Assembly: GCA_964617955.1 (NCBI GenBank)
Contig: CAZTXB010000001.1
Location: forward strand, 186,001 to 250,000
From: JABWCE01 sp964617955
GTDB taxonomy: Bacteria > Bacteroidota > Bacteroidia > NS11-12g > UBA9320
Length of the DNA stretch: 64,000 nt
Direction: 5' to 3'
Under the pieces are notes generated by a model. That model searched no databases, was not told where the DNA came from, and saw only the letters and a program-made list of their open reading frames with translations. The position numbers were made by a program, and so were the translations under genes. Shown here piece after piece: positions 37,601 through 45,690 of the stretch. How positions within the stretch are numbered: position 1 is the stretch's first letter; every line of letters begins with the position of its first letter.

Positions 37601-38157
37601 TTAATTACGCCTCAAATCAGTGCTTTGCATCCGATAGCATCAAAATTACGATATTGGAAAGGCCAAGCGCCGATGCAGGCCCACCTCAGCTTACCTTACC
37701 GGGCAAGGCAGTCGTCATAAAAGGCCAATCGAATGGAATGGTGGAATGGATTCCTGAGACCTGGTTAAACGATGCGACCATTACAACTCCAACTTGTCGA
37801 CCACTTTCAACTACCAAATATACCCTGAGGGCCTACAATAAACTGGGTTGTGAATCAACAGATACCGTAAGCATCTTTGTAAATACCGAAGACATTTCCA
37901 ATTTCCCGAATCTTTTAACACCAAATGGCGATGGGCATAACGATCTCTGGGTTTTGAGCAATATTCCCGACCCGCAAAACCATAAGGTCTATGTCTTCAA
38001 CCGAGAATCACAACTGATCTATTCTTCCAATTCCTATAACAATGCATGGGATGGTAAGCGAGATACCGACTATGTTCCGGATGGCTATTATGTGTACGTT
38101 ATTGAAAATAATATAAGTGGTAAAGTGTATTCAGGTATTCTAAATATTTTACGTTAA
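34693..38157 (+). CDS. T9SS type B (CHU_C) surface protein with beta-helix
   Basis: A 1154-residue exported protein with signal peptide (1-20, ending NAG-HW). Residues 25-460 look like a right-handed parallel beta-helix of the pectin-lyase type, with repeated short hydrophobic strands and N-rich turns (ISNFSIAAIHLSSG, SFNNNQLIDCFNGIYL). A PKD domain lies near 755-835 (SYKWDIQGPSTVAS, PGNYLVTLIIRNSNG). The last 90 residues are a gliding-motility type C-terminal domain with FPNLLTPNGDGHNDLWV and VPDGYYVYVI. Type B tails such as that of SprB are secreted with the help of a PorP/SprF-like protein, and such a gene follows after 4 bases. An adhesin or polysaccharide-binding role is likely; no catalytic residues recognised. 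Confidence 0.88.
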   Translation: MKVKLFLLHAFFFCGFVANAGHWFVNATIGDDTYDGSSPLIGSGLVGPKKSISNALMNASGYDTIFISDGLYAENLFLDKPIVILGNNWGINPLTQTRSAETQIVPVSTQVGSGISGNSLIEIASCCVVLDGMLISGNSPNIFTPVAKYNLEYESSYGIAGRGAYDNLSLVNLIISNFSIAAIHLSSGIFTAKDNMIKNCKIAGGDQNSTGIMLSENFYSNISLSKIDSCDKGLVFENFSDKNQKTFFVSYMNIRAEKLGVSIKDFTGNTDSIIVEYNVIYPLSASSGFRGLSSSDNSSIGYLSFNNNQLIDCFNGIYLANFFDKFETRITSNSFNLGGTGLYIDQSLITPTTDLYLDGNTFTNLGGQGIYSTVEGDLITLNLNNTLIQNCNDGIILIGNSNANLGNTQFDNISNFYLYLDSTLSGLRPINTMDGTNAFFDGVQGNSLSVNQAKLVENKIHHYLDQPGMAWVLYKTDYLFVTSVDGNNSLGRAIKVAASGWNIYLSNVLNTETAEVDKGLHLFSEKSTIGKLVMSTLNEDLYLHGTLNLSSGLVLFSGIIETGPTDTLNVTRSKSMTVLDPGSATSYVRGQLFIKYSSFVANDVIKDIIPIGVGDDYRPAYVHAIWTSGLNPFTAGFNHLYGKAPIGTLPSNITHISDIRFWEINNPENKPLFSIQAVGFFYDTLVMNDYVNDPANLRVIYSDGSNVLNLGGSGTVPKSGSLLSASGNPGYGIYTFGNFLGGNNTLSANRPIAVCNTFGHCTNDSILFTGINSSSEWPIQSYKWDIQGPSTVASPEVSSSIKKKIAVPGNYLVTLIIRNSNGFEDTTSQLLKIDDIPKVNFAVDTPCFPNPISFVNKSLVPPTDFILESRWKLDTFNYTGNSVSFTPLIAGSLSGKLKIMLNTGCSDTLNFNFISPTRPIFKLNPNGTKDLCDGDSLKVKVTSSTGKKIWNDGNTYDSLLLKTATFKRGINYASNQCFASDSIKITILERPSADAGPPQLTLPGKAVVIKGQSNGMVEWIPETWLNDATITTPTCRPLSTTKYTLRAYNKLGCESTDTVSIFVNTEDISNFPNLLTPNGDGHNDLWVLSNIPDPQNHKVYVFNRESQLIYSSNSYNNAWDGKRDTDYVPDGYYVYVIENNISGKVYSGILNILR

Positions 38158-38161
38158 AATT

Positions 38162-39493
38162 ATGAGCCCAATCAAAAAATATATCGCTTTGGTTATGACA
38201 GGATTCGCTATGAATGTGTCGGCCCAACAAACTCCTAGCTTCGGATTTAATTCACAATTCTTAAGTATTTCAAATCCTTCCTTAACAAAATCCATAAATC
38301 CCCTTGAACTGAAATTAGCTGCAAGAAAATACTGGAATGGAGTTCAAAACAGCCCTGAGGCATTTCTGGCCTCCTTTTCACTCTCCCCGATTCAATTTAA
38401 ATCAGCTTTTGGCGGATATTACTGGTCGGAAAAAGCACCCCTCCTCAGCAAGCAAATTGTAGGATTTAACTATGCCTACAGTGTTAAAAACATGAGTGAA
38501 GGCAATAACCTGAGATTTGGAGCCGGTCTGGATTTTATTTCGTTAAGCTCAAATACATCAGGTGTGCTCACAGCCGACTACGACGACCCCTATTATACCC
38601 AACTCCTTAATAACTCAAAATCTGCTGTGGACTTTCGGGTAGGAACGACCTGGAACAATGATGTTCTTGAAATAGGGCTTTCAGCTCAACAAATTATCAA
38701 AAGTAAAAACACCCTGGGCGAATCAGTCGATGGGAGTTTAAATTTTAATAACCCAATGATTACAAGCGGTCATGTAAAATACACCATCCAACCGGATGAA
38801 GACTTTATGATTACCCCACTGGTCTATTGGCAGCTTCAAAAAACCATTCCAGCTAGAGTTGATCTTAATCTTTTAGTTGAAAAAACAGGTAAACTTTGGG
38901 GTGGACTCTGGCTTCGTCCACAATCTTCAATGGGAGTCATGGCCGGTATTTGGGTACTTCCCGATGTGAAACTCGGTTACCAATACGAAAAGTCATTTTT
39001 CAAAAAGTTGTCGAAGCTTGGAAACTCTCACGAATTGCTTGTTTCCTATACCCCAAGTCTTGCCAACAGGGATGACAAGGAAAAAGATAAGGTAGCTGAG
39101 GTCAAAGAAAATGAAGAAAAAGCGGAACCTAAAATTTTGAGAATTAGAGACACCATTGTCATAGTTAAAGAAACCCGTGTTATAGAAACACCTTCAAAAG
39201 CAACTCCTACCATTCAGGTTGAAGAGAAAAAAGAGTCTCCCAATTCAACTTCTAGCGCTTTGCAAAGCAAATTTTATGTAGTCACAGGTTTGTTTTCGGT
39301 AGAAGCCAATGCCAACAACTATTCCAAAAAACTGGCGGCCGAAGGCTATAAAACCAGCCTCGTTAAGAATCCGGATACCGGCCAGTTTTATGTTTCAGTA
39401 GGCAATTTTAGCTCCCTTGAAGACGCCAGAAAATACATTGTGAATCACCCAAACTCAAAATTTACTTTTTGGGTTAAAGAAATAAAGCCGTAA
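38162..39493 (+). CDS. PorP/SprF-type T9SS protein fused to a SPOR domain
   Basis: A 443-residue protein. A signal peptide (1-20, ending VSA-QQ) precedes an outer-membrane barrel of PorP/SprF type (about 25-300), seen from QTPSFGFNSQFLSISNPSLT, FRVGTTWNNDVLEIGLSAQQ and PDVKLGYQYEKSF. A charged linker (about 300-365, rich in K and E) leads to a SPOR domain (about 369-441, FYVVTGLFSVEANANNYSKK, GQFYVSVGNFSSLEDARKY). SPOR domains bind glycan strands stripped of peptides. The C-terminus of such a barrel faces the periplasm, so the fusion would tie the barrel to peptidoglycan. Most PorP/SprF proteins are about 300-350 residues without this extension. Co-transcribed with the type B protein. Confidence 0.87.
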   Translation: MSPIKKYIALVMTGFAMNVSAQQTPSFGFNSQFLSISNPSLTKSINPLELKLAARKYWNGVQNSPEAFLASFSLSPIQFKSAFGGYYWSEKAPLLSKQIVGFNYAYSVKNMSEGNNLRFGAGLDFISLSSNTSGVLTADYDDPYYTQLLNNSKSAVDFRVGTTWNNDVLEIGLSAQQIIKSKNTLGESVDGSLNFNNPMITSGHVKYTIQPDEDFMITPLVYWQLQKTIPARVDLNLLVEKTGKLWGGLWLRPQSSMGVMAGIWVLPDVKLGYQYEKSFFKKLSKLGNSHELLVSYTPSLANRDDKEKDKVAEVKENEEKAEPKILRIRDTIVIVKETRVIETPSKATPTIQVEEKKESPNSTSSALQSKFYVVTGLFSVEANANNYSKKLAAEGYKTSLVKNPDTGQFYVSVGNFSSLEDARKYIVNHPNSKFTFWVKEIKP

Positions 39494-39665
39494 ACCTTGC
39501 CATAACAGCTTAAAAACCTCAATGTTATTGTCTTAGGAATTCTTATCTGTTGCACTAATTTTTAAATAAAAATTGAGGAACGGCATAAATTTCCCGTTTC
39601 TCAAACCACAGTTGCGTTTGAATGTAATATGGAGTCAAAAAGTTAATATTACCAAAATTTTTAAA

Positions 39666-41783
39666 ATGAAGCTTAAATTACTCATCCTTCTTATGGTCAG
39701 CATTGTGGCCTCTGAAATTTACGGTCAACAATGGGGCGACTATACCCTTTACAGTATAAGCAACTCAACGAGTTCTTCACTCCTCGATACCAATGGGAAT
39801 GTGGTGAAGACATGGAACCACGGAACCACGAAAACCGGGTACTCCTGTTATCTTATGCCTGGAGGCTATTTGTGGAGAACAGTGGCCAGAACAGGAAACT
39901 CTTTTTCAGGTGGACCCATTTGTGGTCAAGTGCAAAAAGTGGATTGGGCTGGTAATGTCGTTTGGGACTTTGTTTATTCAACCACGGATTATTGCACACA
40001 CCACGACATTTGTCCTCTGCCGAATGGCAACATACTTCTGATTGCTTATGAACGAAAAACAGCAGCGGAGGTTACCGCCGCAGGTTGCACTTTCAATGGC
40101 GAAATGTGGCCCGATAAAATAGTAGAAGTTAAACCTACCGGAGCTACCACAGGGGATGTGGTTTGGGAATGGAAAATATGGGATCATATTTTGCAAACCA
40201 CCAATTCTTCAAAACCCAATTATCAAACTTCAATTCTTGACCATCCAGAGCTCCTTAACGTAAATTATTTGCCTAAGAAGGATTGGATTCATATGAATGG
40301 GATTGATTATAATCCCATTCTCGATCAAATCACTTTTAGTTCACGTTACATGAACGAATGGTATATTATTGACCATAGCACAACTACAGCCGAAGCAGCT
40401 TCCCACTCAGGTGGTAATTCGGGAAAAGGAGGCGACTTTTTATACCGTTGGGGAAACCCGGCTGCCTATGGGGCCACTGGCACTACGGTTTTAAAAGTTA
40501 CGCATGATGCTCATTGGATTCCGGAAGGGGTGCCTAACAGTGGAAGATTGGTTGGACTGAACAATCAAGGGGTATCTACGAGCAAATCAGCCGTAGACCA
40601 GATTGTGACACCCGTGAACGGTTACAATTATAATGGAACCCCCGGATCGGCTTATGAACCGAGTACCTACACCCGTCATGCATGCAACGGATACACGAGC
40701 AATGCAGGATGCTCCGAACAACTGCCCAATGGGAATATGTTTGTTTGCCTTGCCATTCCGGGTACTTTATATGAAATAGATCCCAGTGGCAATACCATTT
40801 GGACAAAAACAGTGAGTGGAAGCACTCAGCAGGCACATCGTTACGAAAAATGTTTTACAGACAATGCCCCTCCTCCTATTCCTACCATTACACAGCGCGG
40901 AACCAAACTTGTCACAGCTCCTGCAACCACTTATCAGTGGTATATGAACGGTCAAAAGCTGGGCGGACAAATAGACTCCCAATTAACCCCTACCAAAGCG
41001 GGAGTTTATTTGGTGAGAACTACCGATAAAAATGGTTGTGTTTATCAGTATTCAAAAGGTTTTAAAATTACCCCACCCTTTAGCATCACACTTAGTGCTA
41101 CCAAAACCACCCTATGCCTGGGTCAGAATACAAATATTAGCAGCTCACATACAGGAGAAACAGGCTTAACTACTTTTCAATGGTCTTCCTCTCCTTTAGG
41201 TTTTTCATCCACCCAACAAAATGTTATGGTAAGCCCTGTCACCACAACCACTTATAAGGTGGTTTCCACATACAAGCAATATATAGATTCTGCCTCTGTC
41301 ACCATACAGGTCAATCCAAAACCTCTCAAACCTACCTTAACAAAAAACGGCACAACCCTTACTTCATCGGTCGGCACCAACTATTATTGGTACGAAGATA
41401 CTGTGCTCATCAACGGGGCCAATTTAAAGGATTATACCCCCTTAAAAACAGGCGCATTCAGAGTAAAAATAGCCGATGGCAACGGATGTATCTCTGATTT
41501 TTCTGACCCCTACGAATTTACCGCAAAGGTGGCGACTAAAAACGTCATCCACTTCTCTATTTCGCCAAATCCATGTTTGGGCGAATTGCGAATCCATGCA
41601 GATGTCACTGTTAAAAATTTGCGTTTCGTTATCTTTAATTCTTTGGGTGAAATAGTAATGGATGACATCGTCTCAAACACCATTCACCTCCAACACCTTC
41701 ATAGCGGAACATACTATATCAGGGTATCAAACGGTGACTTTTCATCCTCTCCACAAAAATTAATGCTCCTCAAAAATGATTAA
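39666..41783 (+). CDS. Arylsulfotransferase-family protein with T9SS tail
   Basis: A 705-residue exported protein. The start is the ATG at 39666, which opens the signal peptide MKLKLLILLMVSIVASEIYG; a longer reading from a TTG at 39573 adds a polar segment and is unlikely. Residues 20-420 are a beta-propeller of the arylsulfotransferase (ASST) family, with repeated blade motifs such as LLDTNGNVVKTW, HHDICPLPNGNILLIAYE and LPNGNMFVCLAIPG. ASST enzymes move sulfate between aryl compounds without PAPS. The catalytic histidine cannot be fixed by eye. Two Ig-like modules (about 440-620) and a type A sorting tail (SISPNPCLGELRIHAD, LHSGTYYIRVS) follow. First gene of a three-gene operon with an E-set protein and a CotH protein. 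Confidence 0.85.
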   Translation: MKLKLLILLMVSIVASEIYGQQWGDYTLYSISNSTSSSLLDTNGNVVKTWNHGTTKTGYSCYLMPGGYLWRTVARTGNSFSGGPICGQVQKVDWAGNVVWDFVYSTTDYCTHHDICPLPNGNILLIAYERKTAAEVTAAGCTFNGEMWPDKIVEVKPTGATTGDVVWEWKIWDHILQTTNSSKPNYQTSILDHPELLNVNYLPKKDWIHMNGIDYNPILDQITFSSRYMNEWYIIDHSTTTAEAASHSGGNSGKGGDFLYRWGNPAAYGATGTTVLKVTHDAHWIPEGVPNSGRLVGLNNQGVSTSKSAVDQIVTPVNGYNYNGTPGSAYEPSTYTRHACNGYTSNAGCSEQLPNGNMFVCLAIPGTLYEIDPSGNTIWTKTVSGSTQQAHRYEKCFTDNAPPPIPTITQRGTKLVTAPATTYQWYMNGQKLGGQIDSQLTPTKAGVYLVRTTDKNGCVYQYSKGFKITPPFSITLSATKTTLCLGQNTNISSSHTGETGLTTFQWSSSPLGFSSTQQNVMVSPVTTTTYKVVSTYKQYIDSASVTIQVNPKPLKPTLTKNGTTLTSSVGTNYYWYEDTVLINGANLKDYTPLKTGAFRVKIADGNGCISDFSDPYEFTAKVATKNVIHFSISPNPCLGELRIHADVTVKNLRFVIFNSLGEIVMDDIVSNTIHLQHLHSGTYYIRVSNGDFSSSPQKLMLLKND

Positions 41784-42774
41784 ATCTATTGCCACCACTC
41801 TTCTGCTGGTCTTCTGTTTCCAATCTTACGCCAAAAAAGTAAAGTTTGCGGTAAACATGCAAGGTCAAACCATTAGTCCGAATGGGATACATATCTCAGG
41901 CGATTTCCAGGATGAGGCAGGTTATCCCGCCGATTGGGATTCTGAGGCTACCGAACTCTTAAAAGAGGCCGGAACAGACATTTACAGCATTACTGTTAAC
42001 ATCCCTGCTCTTAGAAAATACGAATATAAATTTGTCAATGGAGACCTCTTTTACGAGGTTGAATTTGTTCCTGAGAAATCAAGAGTCGGGTATGATTTTA
42101 ACGATAACCGCTGGATTTATGTCGATTCATTGTCCGACGATACCACCTTTTTACCTGTAATGGTTTTTGGAGGCAATGCCCCACTCGGCAAAATGCTTAT
42201 CCGTTTTAAAGTCGATTTAAAAGATCAGACCAGCGTTTCAATAAAAGGGGTGCATCTCGTATCCAATTTCAATCAGTGGAAGCCCGAAGGGAGCTTTATG
42301 TACAGTTTTGAGGGAAAGATTTATGAATTTCAAGCCTATGTAGACTCAGGTAAGTATGAATACCTTTTTGTAAACGGGAATACCCTAGCCAATAAAGAAA
42401 TCCTTAGCGGCATTTGTGTGAATGACTCCAACTACAGATATATCTCAGTAAGCAGCGATACGGTCTTGCAAAAGGTATGCTATGCCTCCTGCAAGGATTG
42501 CATAACCGCATTCACCTCCGGAGATATACTCACTACTAAAATAAAAATTTATCCCTCTCCTTCTCATTCCTTTGTTACTCTTGAATGGAATCATGAGCTC
42601 AAGCTAAAAAACCATTCCATTTTTAATGTAGACGGAAAAATGCTGAATCTGCAAAGTCACCTTTCAGATCATGAAATAAGAATGGACATTTCTAAACTTG
42701 CAAGGGGAATTTATTTTATGCATCTCAACTTCGAGAATCAACCTTCAGTAAAGGTCAAATTCCTGGTCGATTAA
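41776..42774 (+). CDS. Two-domain E-set (CBM48-like) protein with T9SS tail
   Basis: A 332-residue exported protein with signal peptide (1-19). Two repeats of about 110 residues each have the E-set or glycogen-binding-like pattern: VKFAVNMQGQTISPNGIHI with YEYKFVNGDLFYE, and IRFKVDLKDQTSVSIKGVHL with NFNQWKPEG and YEYLFVNGN. The second ends in a small cysteine cluster (CYASCKDC). The tail is type A (IYPSPSHSFVTLEWNH, LARGIYFMHLN). Such modules may bind carbohydrate or serve as structural parts next to CotH proteins. It overlaps the sulfotransferase gene by 8 bases and precedes the CotH gene by one base, so translation is likely coupled. Confidence 0.82.
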   Translation: MIKSIATTLLLVFCFQSYAKKVKFAVNMQGQTISPNGIHISGDFQDEAGYPADWDSEATELLKEAGTDIYSITVNIPALRKYEYKFVNGDLFYEVEFVPEKSRVGYDFNDNRWIYVDSLSDDTTFLPVMVFGGNAPLGKMLIRFKVDLKDQTSVSIKGVHLVSNFNQWKPEGSFMYSFEGKIYEFQAYVDSGKYEYLFVNGNTLANKEILSGICVNDSNYRYISVSSDTVLQKVCYASCKDCITAFTSGDILTTKIKIYPSPSHSFVTLEWNHELKLKNHSIFNVDGKMLNLQSHLSDHEIRMDISKLARGIYFMHLNFENQPSVKVKFLVD

Positions 42775-42775
42775 G

Positions 42776-45073
42776 ATGAAGCGACGCCTCCTTTTAATTT
42801 TGACTTTGCATTCTTTATTTTTCCAAGGCATAGCCCAAAGTTTTTACGAAATATCCAAAATTCAGATTATTGAGATCACCTTTCCCTTCTCGGATTGGCA
42901 CTCAAAGCTGAGCATACTCAAGGCGGCAAGCGACGATTATTTAATGGCCGAATCGGTTAAGATCAATGGGGTGCTAATGGATAGCATCGGCGTTAAATAC
43001 AAGGGAAGCAGTTCATATGACTCCACTTATAAAAAAAATGCCCTTCACCTAGAATTGAACACTTATAAGAACCAAAATTATCAGGGTTTCGTCGACATCA
43101 AACTTGGCAACAACTTTTCCGACCCTTCGATGATCAGAGAAGTATTGAGCTACCATATTTTAAAAAATTATATGGATTGCCCGCTTTCTAATTTTGTCAA
43201 AGTATATATCAATGGTGTTTACCATGGATTATATTCTAACGAGGAATCCATTAATAAGCGCTTTTGTGCGAAAAGGTTTTATTCGTCCGACAAGGCTTTT
43301 TTTAAGTGTAATCCTACCCTCACTCCCGGCCCAACGGTAAAAAGCAATTTAAAGTATCTCGGAAAAGACAGCAGCGCCTATTATAATTTCTATGAAATAA
43401 AGTCAAAACAAGGTTGGAATCAGTTGCAAAACTTATGCGATACTTTGACCAACTTCCCTGACAAAATTTCGGCGGGCATAGATTTGGACAAAACCCTCTG
43501 GATGCTTGCCTTTAATAATTTATTCATCAATCTCGACAGTTACAGCGGGGCCTTTGCTCAAAACTATTATTTGTATAAGGACCATACCGGACGATTTAAC
43601 CCCATTGTTTGGGACTTGAATATGTCAATAGGAGGCTTCCCGTTTGCAGGAAGTCCTAATAACGGTATGGGTTCTCTCACTTTGTCGAACATGCAACAAC
43701 TTACTCCGTATTATCATGAAACACATACAGACTGGCCACTGATTATGGCGGTTTTGAAAAATCCGGTTTCGAAAAGAATGTATACGGCACATTATAAAAC
43801 GCTCCTGCTTGAAAACCTTGCCAATTCAGCATACAAGAATAGAGCCCAGGAAATGATGTCTTTAATTGACTCGGCCGTGCTTCTCGACACCAATAAGTTT
43901 TTTAGCTACTCGCAATTTAAAAATTCAATGACCACAGGTGTAAGTGTTGGCTCCTATTCTGTTCCGGGTTTGTCGGCTCTGCTTGACAGCCGAATGAATT
44001 ATCTCCAAACGCTGAGTGAATTAAATGAAGCTGCTCCGGTTTTCTCTGAACAAAAAACAGTTCCTTCTTTACCGGTTTATAATGACGAGGTATTGTTTTC
44101 GGTTAAGGTAGTTTCTGCAAATACCAATTCGGTTTTTCTCAACTATAGAGGCAATGTCAACGAGCGCTTCTCAAAAATTCAAATGTTTGACGATGGGCTG
44201 CATAAGGATGGTAACGCCGGCGACCAAATATTTGGGGCCTCCCTCACCCTTCGATCGGGTAGCTTAAACTATTATTTTTATGCTGAAAATGACAAAGCGG
44301 GCACCTTTCTTCCTCAAAGGGCAGAGCATGAGTTCTTTAATCTGAAAATACATAGCGAAAAGGCAAAGGAGAACCAGGTGGTCATAAACGAGATTCTTTG
44401 CAGTAACCAAAATGGGGAACGCAATGAATACAATGAAAGCTCAGATTGGATTGAGCTTTATAATAAGACTAATAAAACCTTAAGTTTAAAAAATTGCTAT
44501 CTCACAGATGATACGCTCAACCTTAAAAAATTTCAGTTTGACTCCAATGCTTTGATCTTACCAAAATCGCACTTCCTGGTTTGGGCCGACAACAGCCTGT
44601 CAACCCAACTTTATGCACACACAGGATTTAATCTTGCCTTGGAGGCCGGCCAACTCTATCTTATCAACTCAGCGGGTTTAATACTTGACTCCCTTTCCTA
44701 TACAAACCAATCCACAAATGTTTCCTTAGGTTTATGCCCCGATGGGACAAAACCTGGTATCCCACTGAAGAAACCCAGCTTAAAAAGCTCTAATAACTTG
44801 TCATGCCTTGGCACTATAGCTGGCCTCGGTAGAAATATAAGCTACAGCCTATACCCGAATCCTGCAGGAGAAAGCATAAGTCTGTACATAAAATCGGCCG
44901 AAGTATGTAAATTCAATTTATACAACATGATGGGAATGGCAGTCATGGCAGAAAAGGACGTAAGCGAATCTGCGGAAATTAATTTAAGCCATCTCAAACC
45001 GGGTATTTACGTATTTAAGATGCATTCGATCCATGAAGGCAGTGCTGCTCATGGAAAACTGATAAAGCAATAG
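42776..45073 (+). CDS. CotH-kinase-family protein with lamin-tail domain and T9SS tail
   Basis: A 765-residue exported protein, signal peptide 1-20 (ending GIA-QS). The CotH domain (about 25-345) is marked by GVKYKGSSSYDS, NALHLELNTYK, VDIKLGNNFSDPSMIREVLS, VYINGVYHGLYSNEES and VWDLNMSIGG. CotH proteins are secreted protein kinases with an unusual fold; the aspartate of the WDxD-type motif is kept (D280) but the second acidic position is N282. An Ig-like module and a lamin-tail domain (about 530-650, VVINEILCSNQNGE, SSDWIELYNKT) follow, then a type A tail (LYPNPAGESISLYIKS, LKPGIYVFKM). Last gene of the operon; activity is inferred from family only. Confidence 0.87.
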   Translation: MKRRLLLILTLHSLFFQGIAQSFYEISKIQIIEITFPFSDWHSKLSILKAASDDYLMAESVKINGVLMDSIGVKYKGSSSYDSTYKKNALHLELNTYKNQNYQGFVDIKLGNNFSDPSMIREVLSYHILKNYMDCPLSNFVKVYINGVYHGLYSNEESINKRFCAKRFYSSDKAFFKCNPTLTPGPTVKSNLKYLGKDSSAYYNFYEIKSKQGWNQLQNLCDTLTNFPDKISAGIDLDKTLWMLAFNNLFINLDSYSGAFAQNYYLYKDHTGRFNPIVWDLNMSIGGFPFAGSPNNGMGSLTLSNMQQLTPYYHETHTDWPLIMAVLKNPVSKRMYTAHYKTLLLENLANSAYKNRAQEMMSLIDSAVLLDTNKFFSYSQFKNSMTTGVSVGSYSVPGLSALLDSRMNYLQTLSELNEAAPVFSEQKTVPSLPVYNDEVLFSVKVVSANTNSVFLNYRGNVNERFSKIQMFDDGLHKDGNAGDQIFGASLTLRSGSLNYYFYAENDKAGTFLPQRAEHEFFNLKIHSEKAKENQVVINEILCSNQNGERNEYNESSDWIELYNKTNKTLSLKNCYLTDDTLNLKKFQFDSNALILPKSHFLVWADNSLSTQLYAHTGFNLALEAGQLYLINSAGLILDSLSYTNQSTNVSLGLCPDGTKPGIPLKKPSLKSSNNLSCLGTIAGLGRNISYSLYPNPAGESISLYIKSAEVCKFNLYNMMGMAVMAEKDVSESAEINLSHLKPGIYVFKMHSIHEGSAAHGKLIKQ

Positions 45074-45100
45074 TTGCTTTGGAGTTTACATACCCAAACA

Positions 45101-45133
45101 TTGATTTATAGTCAAAACCTTATTGTAAATTTG
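45101..45133 (+). promoter_or_regulatory. Promoter of rfbC
   Basis: TTG at 45101-45103 and TAAATTTG at 45126-45133, spaced by 22 bases. The box ends 11 bases before the ATG at 45145, so rfbC has its own near-leaderless start separate from the CotH operon. Confidence 0.55.
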
Positions 45134-45144
45134 CCCACGATTTC

Positions 45145-45690
45145 ATGCAGGCAGAAAAATTTAATATCCAGGGTCCGGTACTTTTTACTCCAAGAGTATT
45201 CGCCGACGAAAGAGGCCATTTTTTTGAGAGTTATTCAAGACAATTTTTTGTGGACCAAGGGGTTGATTTCGACTTTTTGCAAGACAACCAAAGTCTTTCA
45301 CACAAAAACACCCTAAGGGGACTGCATTTTCAAGCCCCACCTTTTGATCAGGGCAAACTCGTTCGCGTTTCAAGAGGAAAGGTGATAGATATCATTGTCG
45401 ACATAAGGAAATCCTCTCCTACCTTTGGCCAAAATATTTCAGTAGAACTGTCTGATACCAATTTCAAACAACTGTGGGTCCCGCCTGGATTTGCTCATGG
45501 CTTTTCGGTGTTGGAAGATTTTACAATTTTCCAATATAAATGCACCAAGTACTACGAAAAATCATCAGAGGGAGGTCTGCACTTCAACGACCCCGCTCTA
45601 GGACTAAATTGGGGTGTTTCCAATCCTATAGTTTCTGAGAAAGATCTTTTGTTGCCGTATTTTAAGGACTTTTATTCCCCTTTCGATTAA
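45145..45690 (+). CDS. rfbC: dTDP-4-dehydrorhamnose 3,5-epimerase
   Basis: A 181-residue cupin enzyme that epimerises dTDP-4-keto-6-deoxyglucose at C3 and C5, the third step to dTDP-rhamnose for surface polysaccharide. Motifs: FADERGHFFESYSRQ, the catalytic H61 in LRGLHFQ, RVSRGKVIDIIVDIRKSSPTFG split over residues 74-96, and PPGFAHGFSVLED. Length is the usual one. The other rhamnose genes are not adjacent. Its stop overlaps the next start by one base (TAATG). Confidence 0.95.
   Translation: MQAEKFNIQGPVLFTPRVFADERGHFFESYSRQFFVDQGVDFDFLQDNQSLSHKNTLRGLHFQAPPFDQGKLVRVSRGKVIDIIVDIRKSSPTFGQNISVELSDTNFKQLWVPPGFAHGFSVLEDFTIFQYKCTKYYEKSSEGGLHFNDPALGLNWGVSNPIVSEKDLLLPYFKDFYSPFD

Noticed and set aside
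39494..39540. Possible hairpin (CATAACA/TGTTATTG) behind the PorP-SPOR gene
   Set aside because: The stem is only about six base pairs, the loop is long and no T run follows, so I do not call a terminator.
39573..39665. 31-residue N-terminal extension of the arylsulfotransferase from a TTG
   Set aside because: It is polar and would bury the signal peptide; the ATG at 39666 fits an exported protein.
45074..45316. 80-residue frame directly after the CotH gene
   Set aside because: It overlaps the start of rfbC in another frame and has no family resemblance; rfbC explains the stretch.
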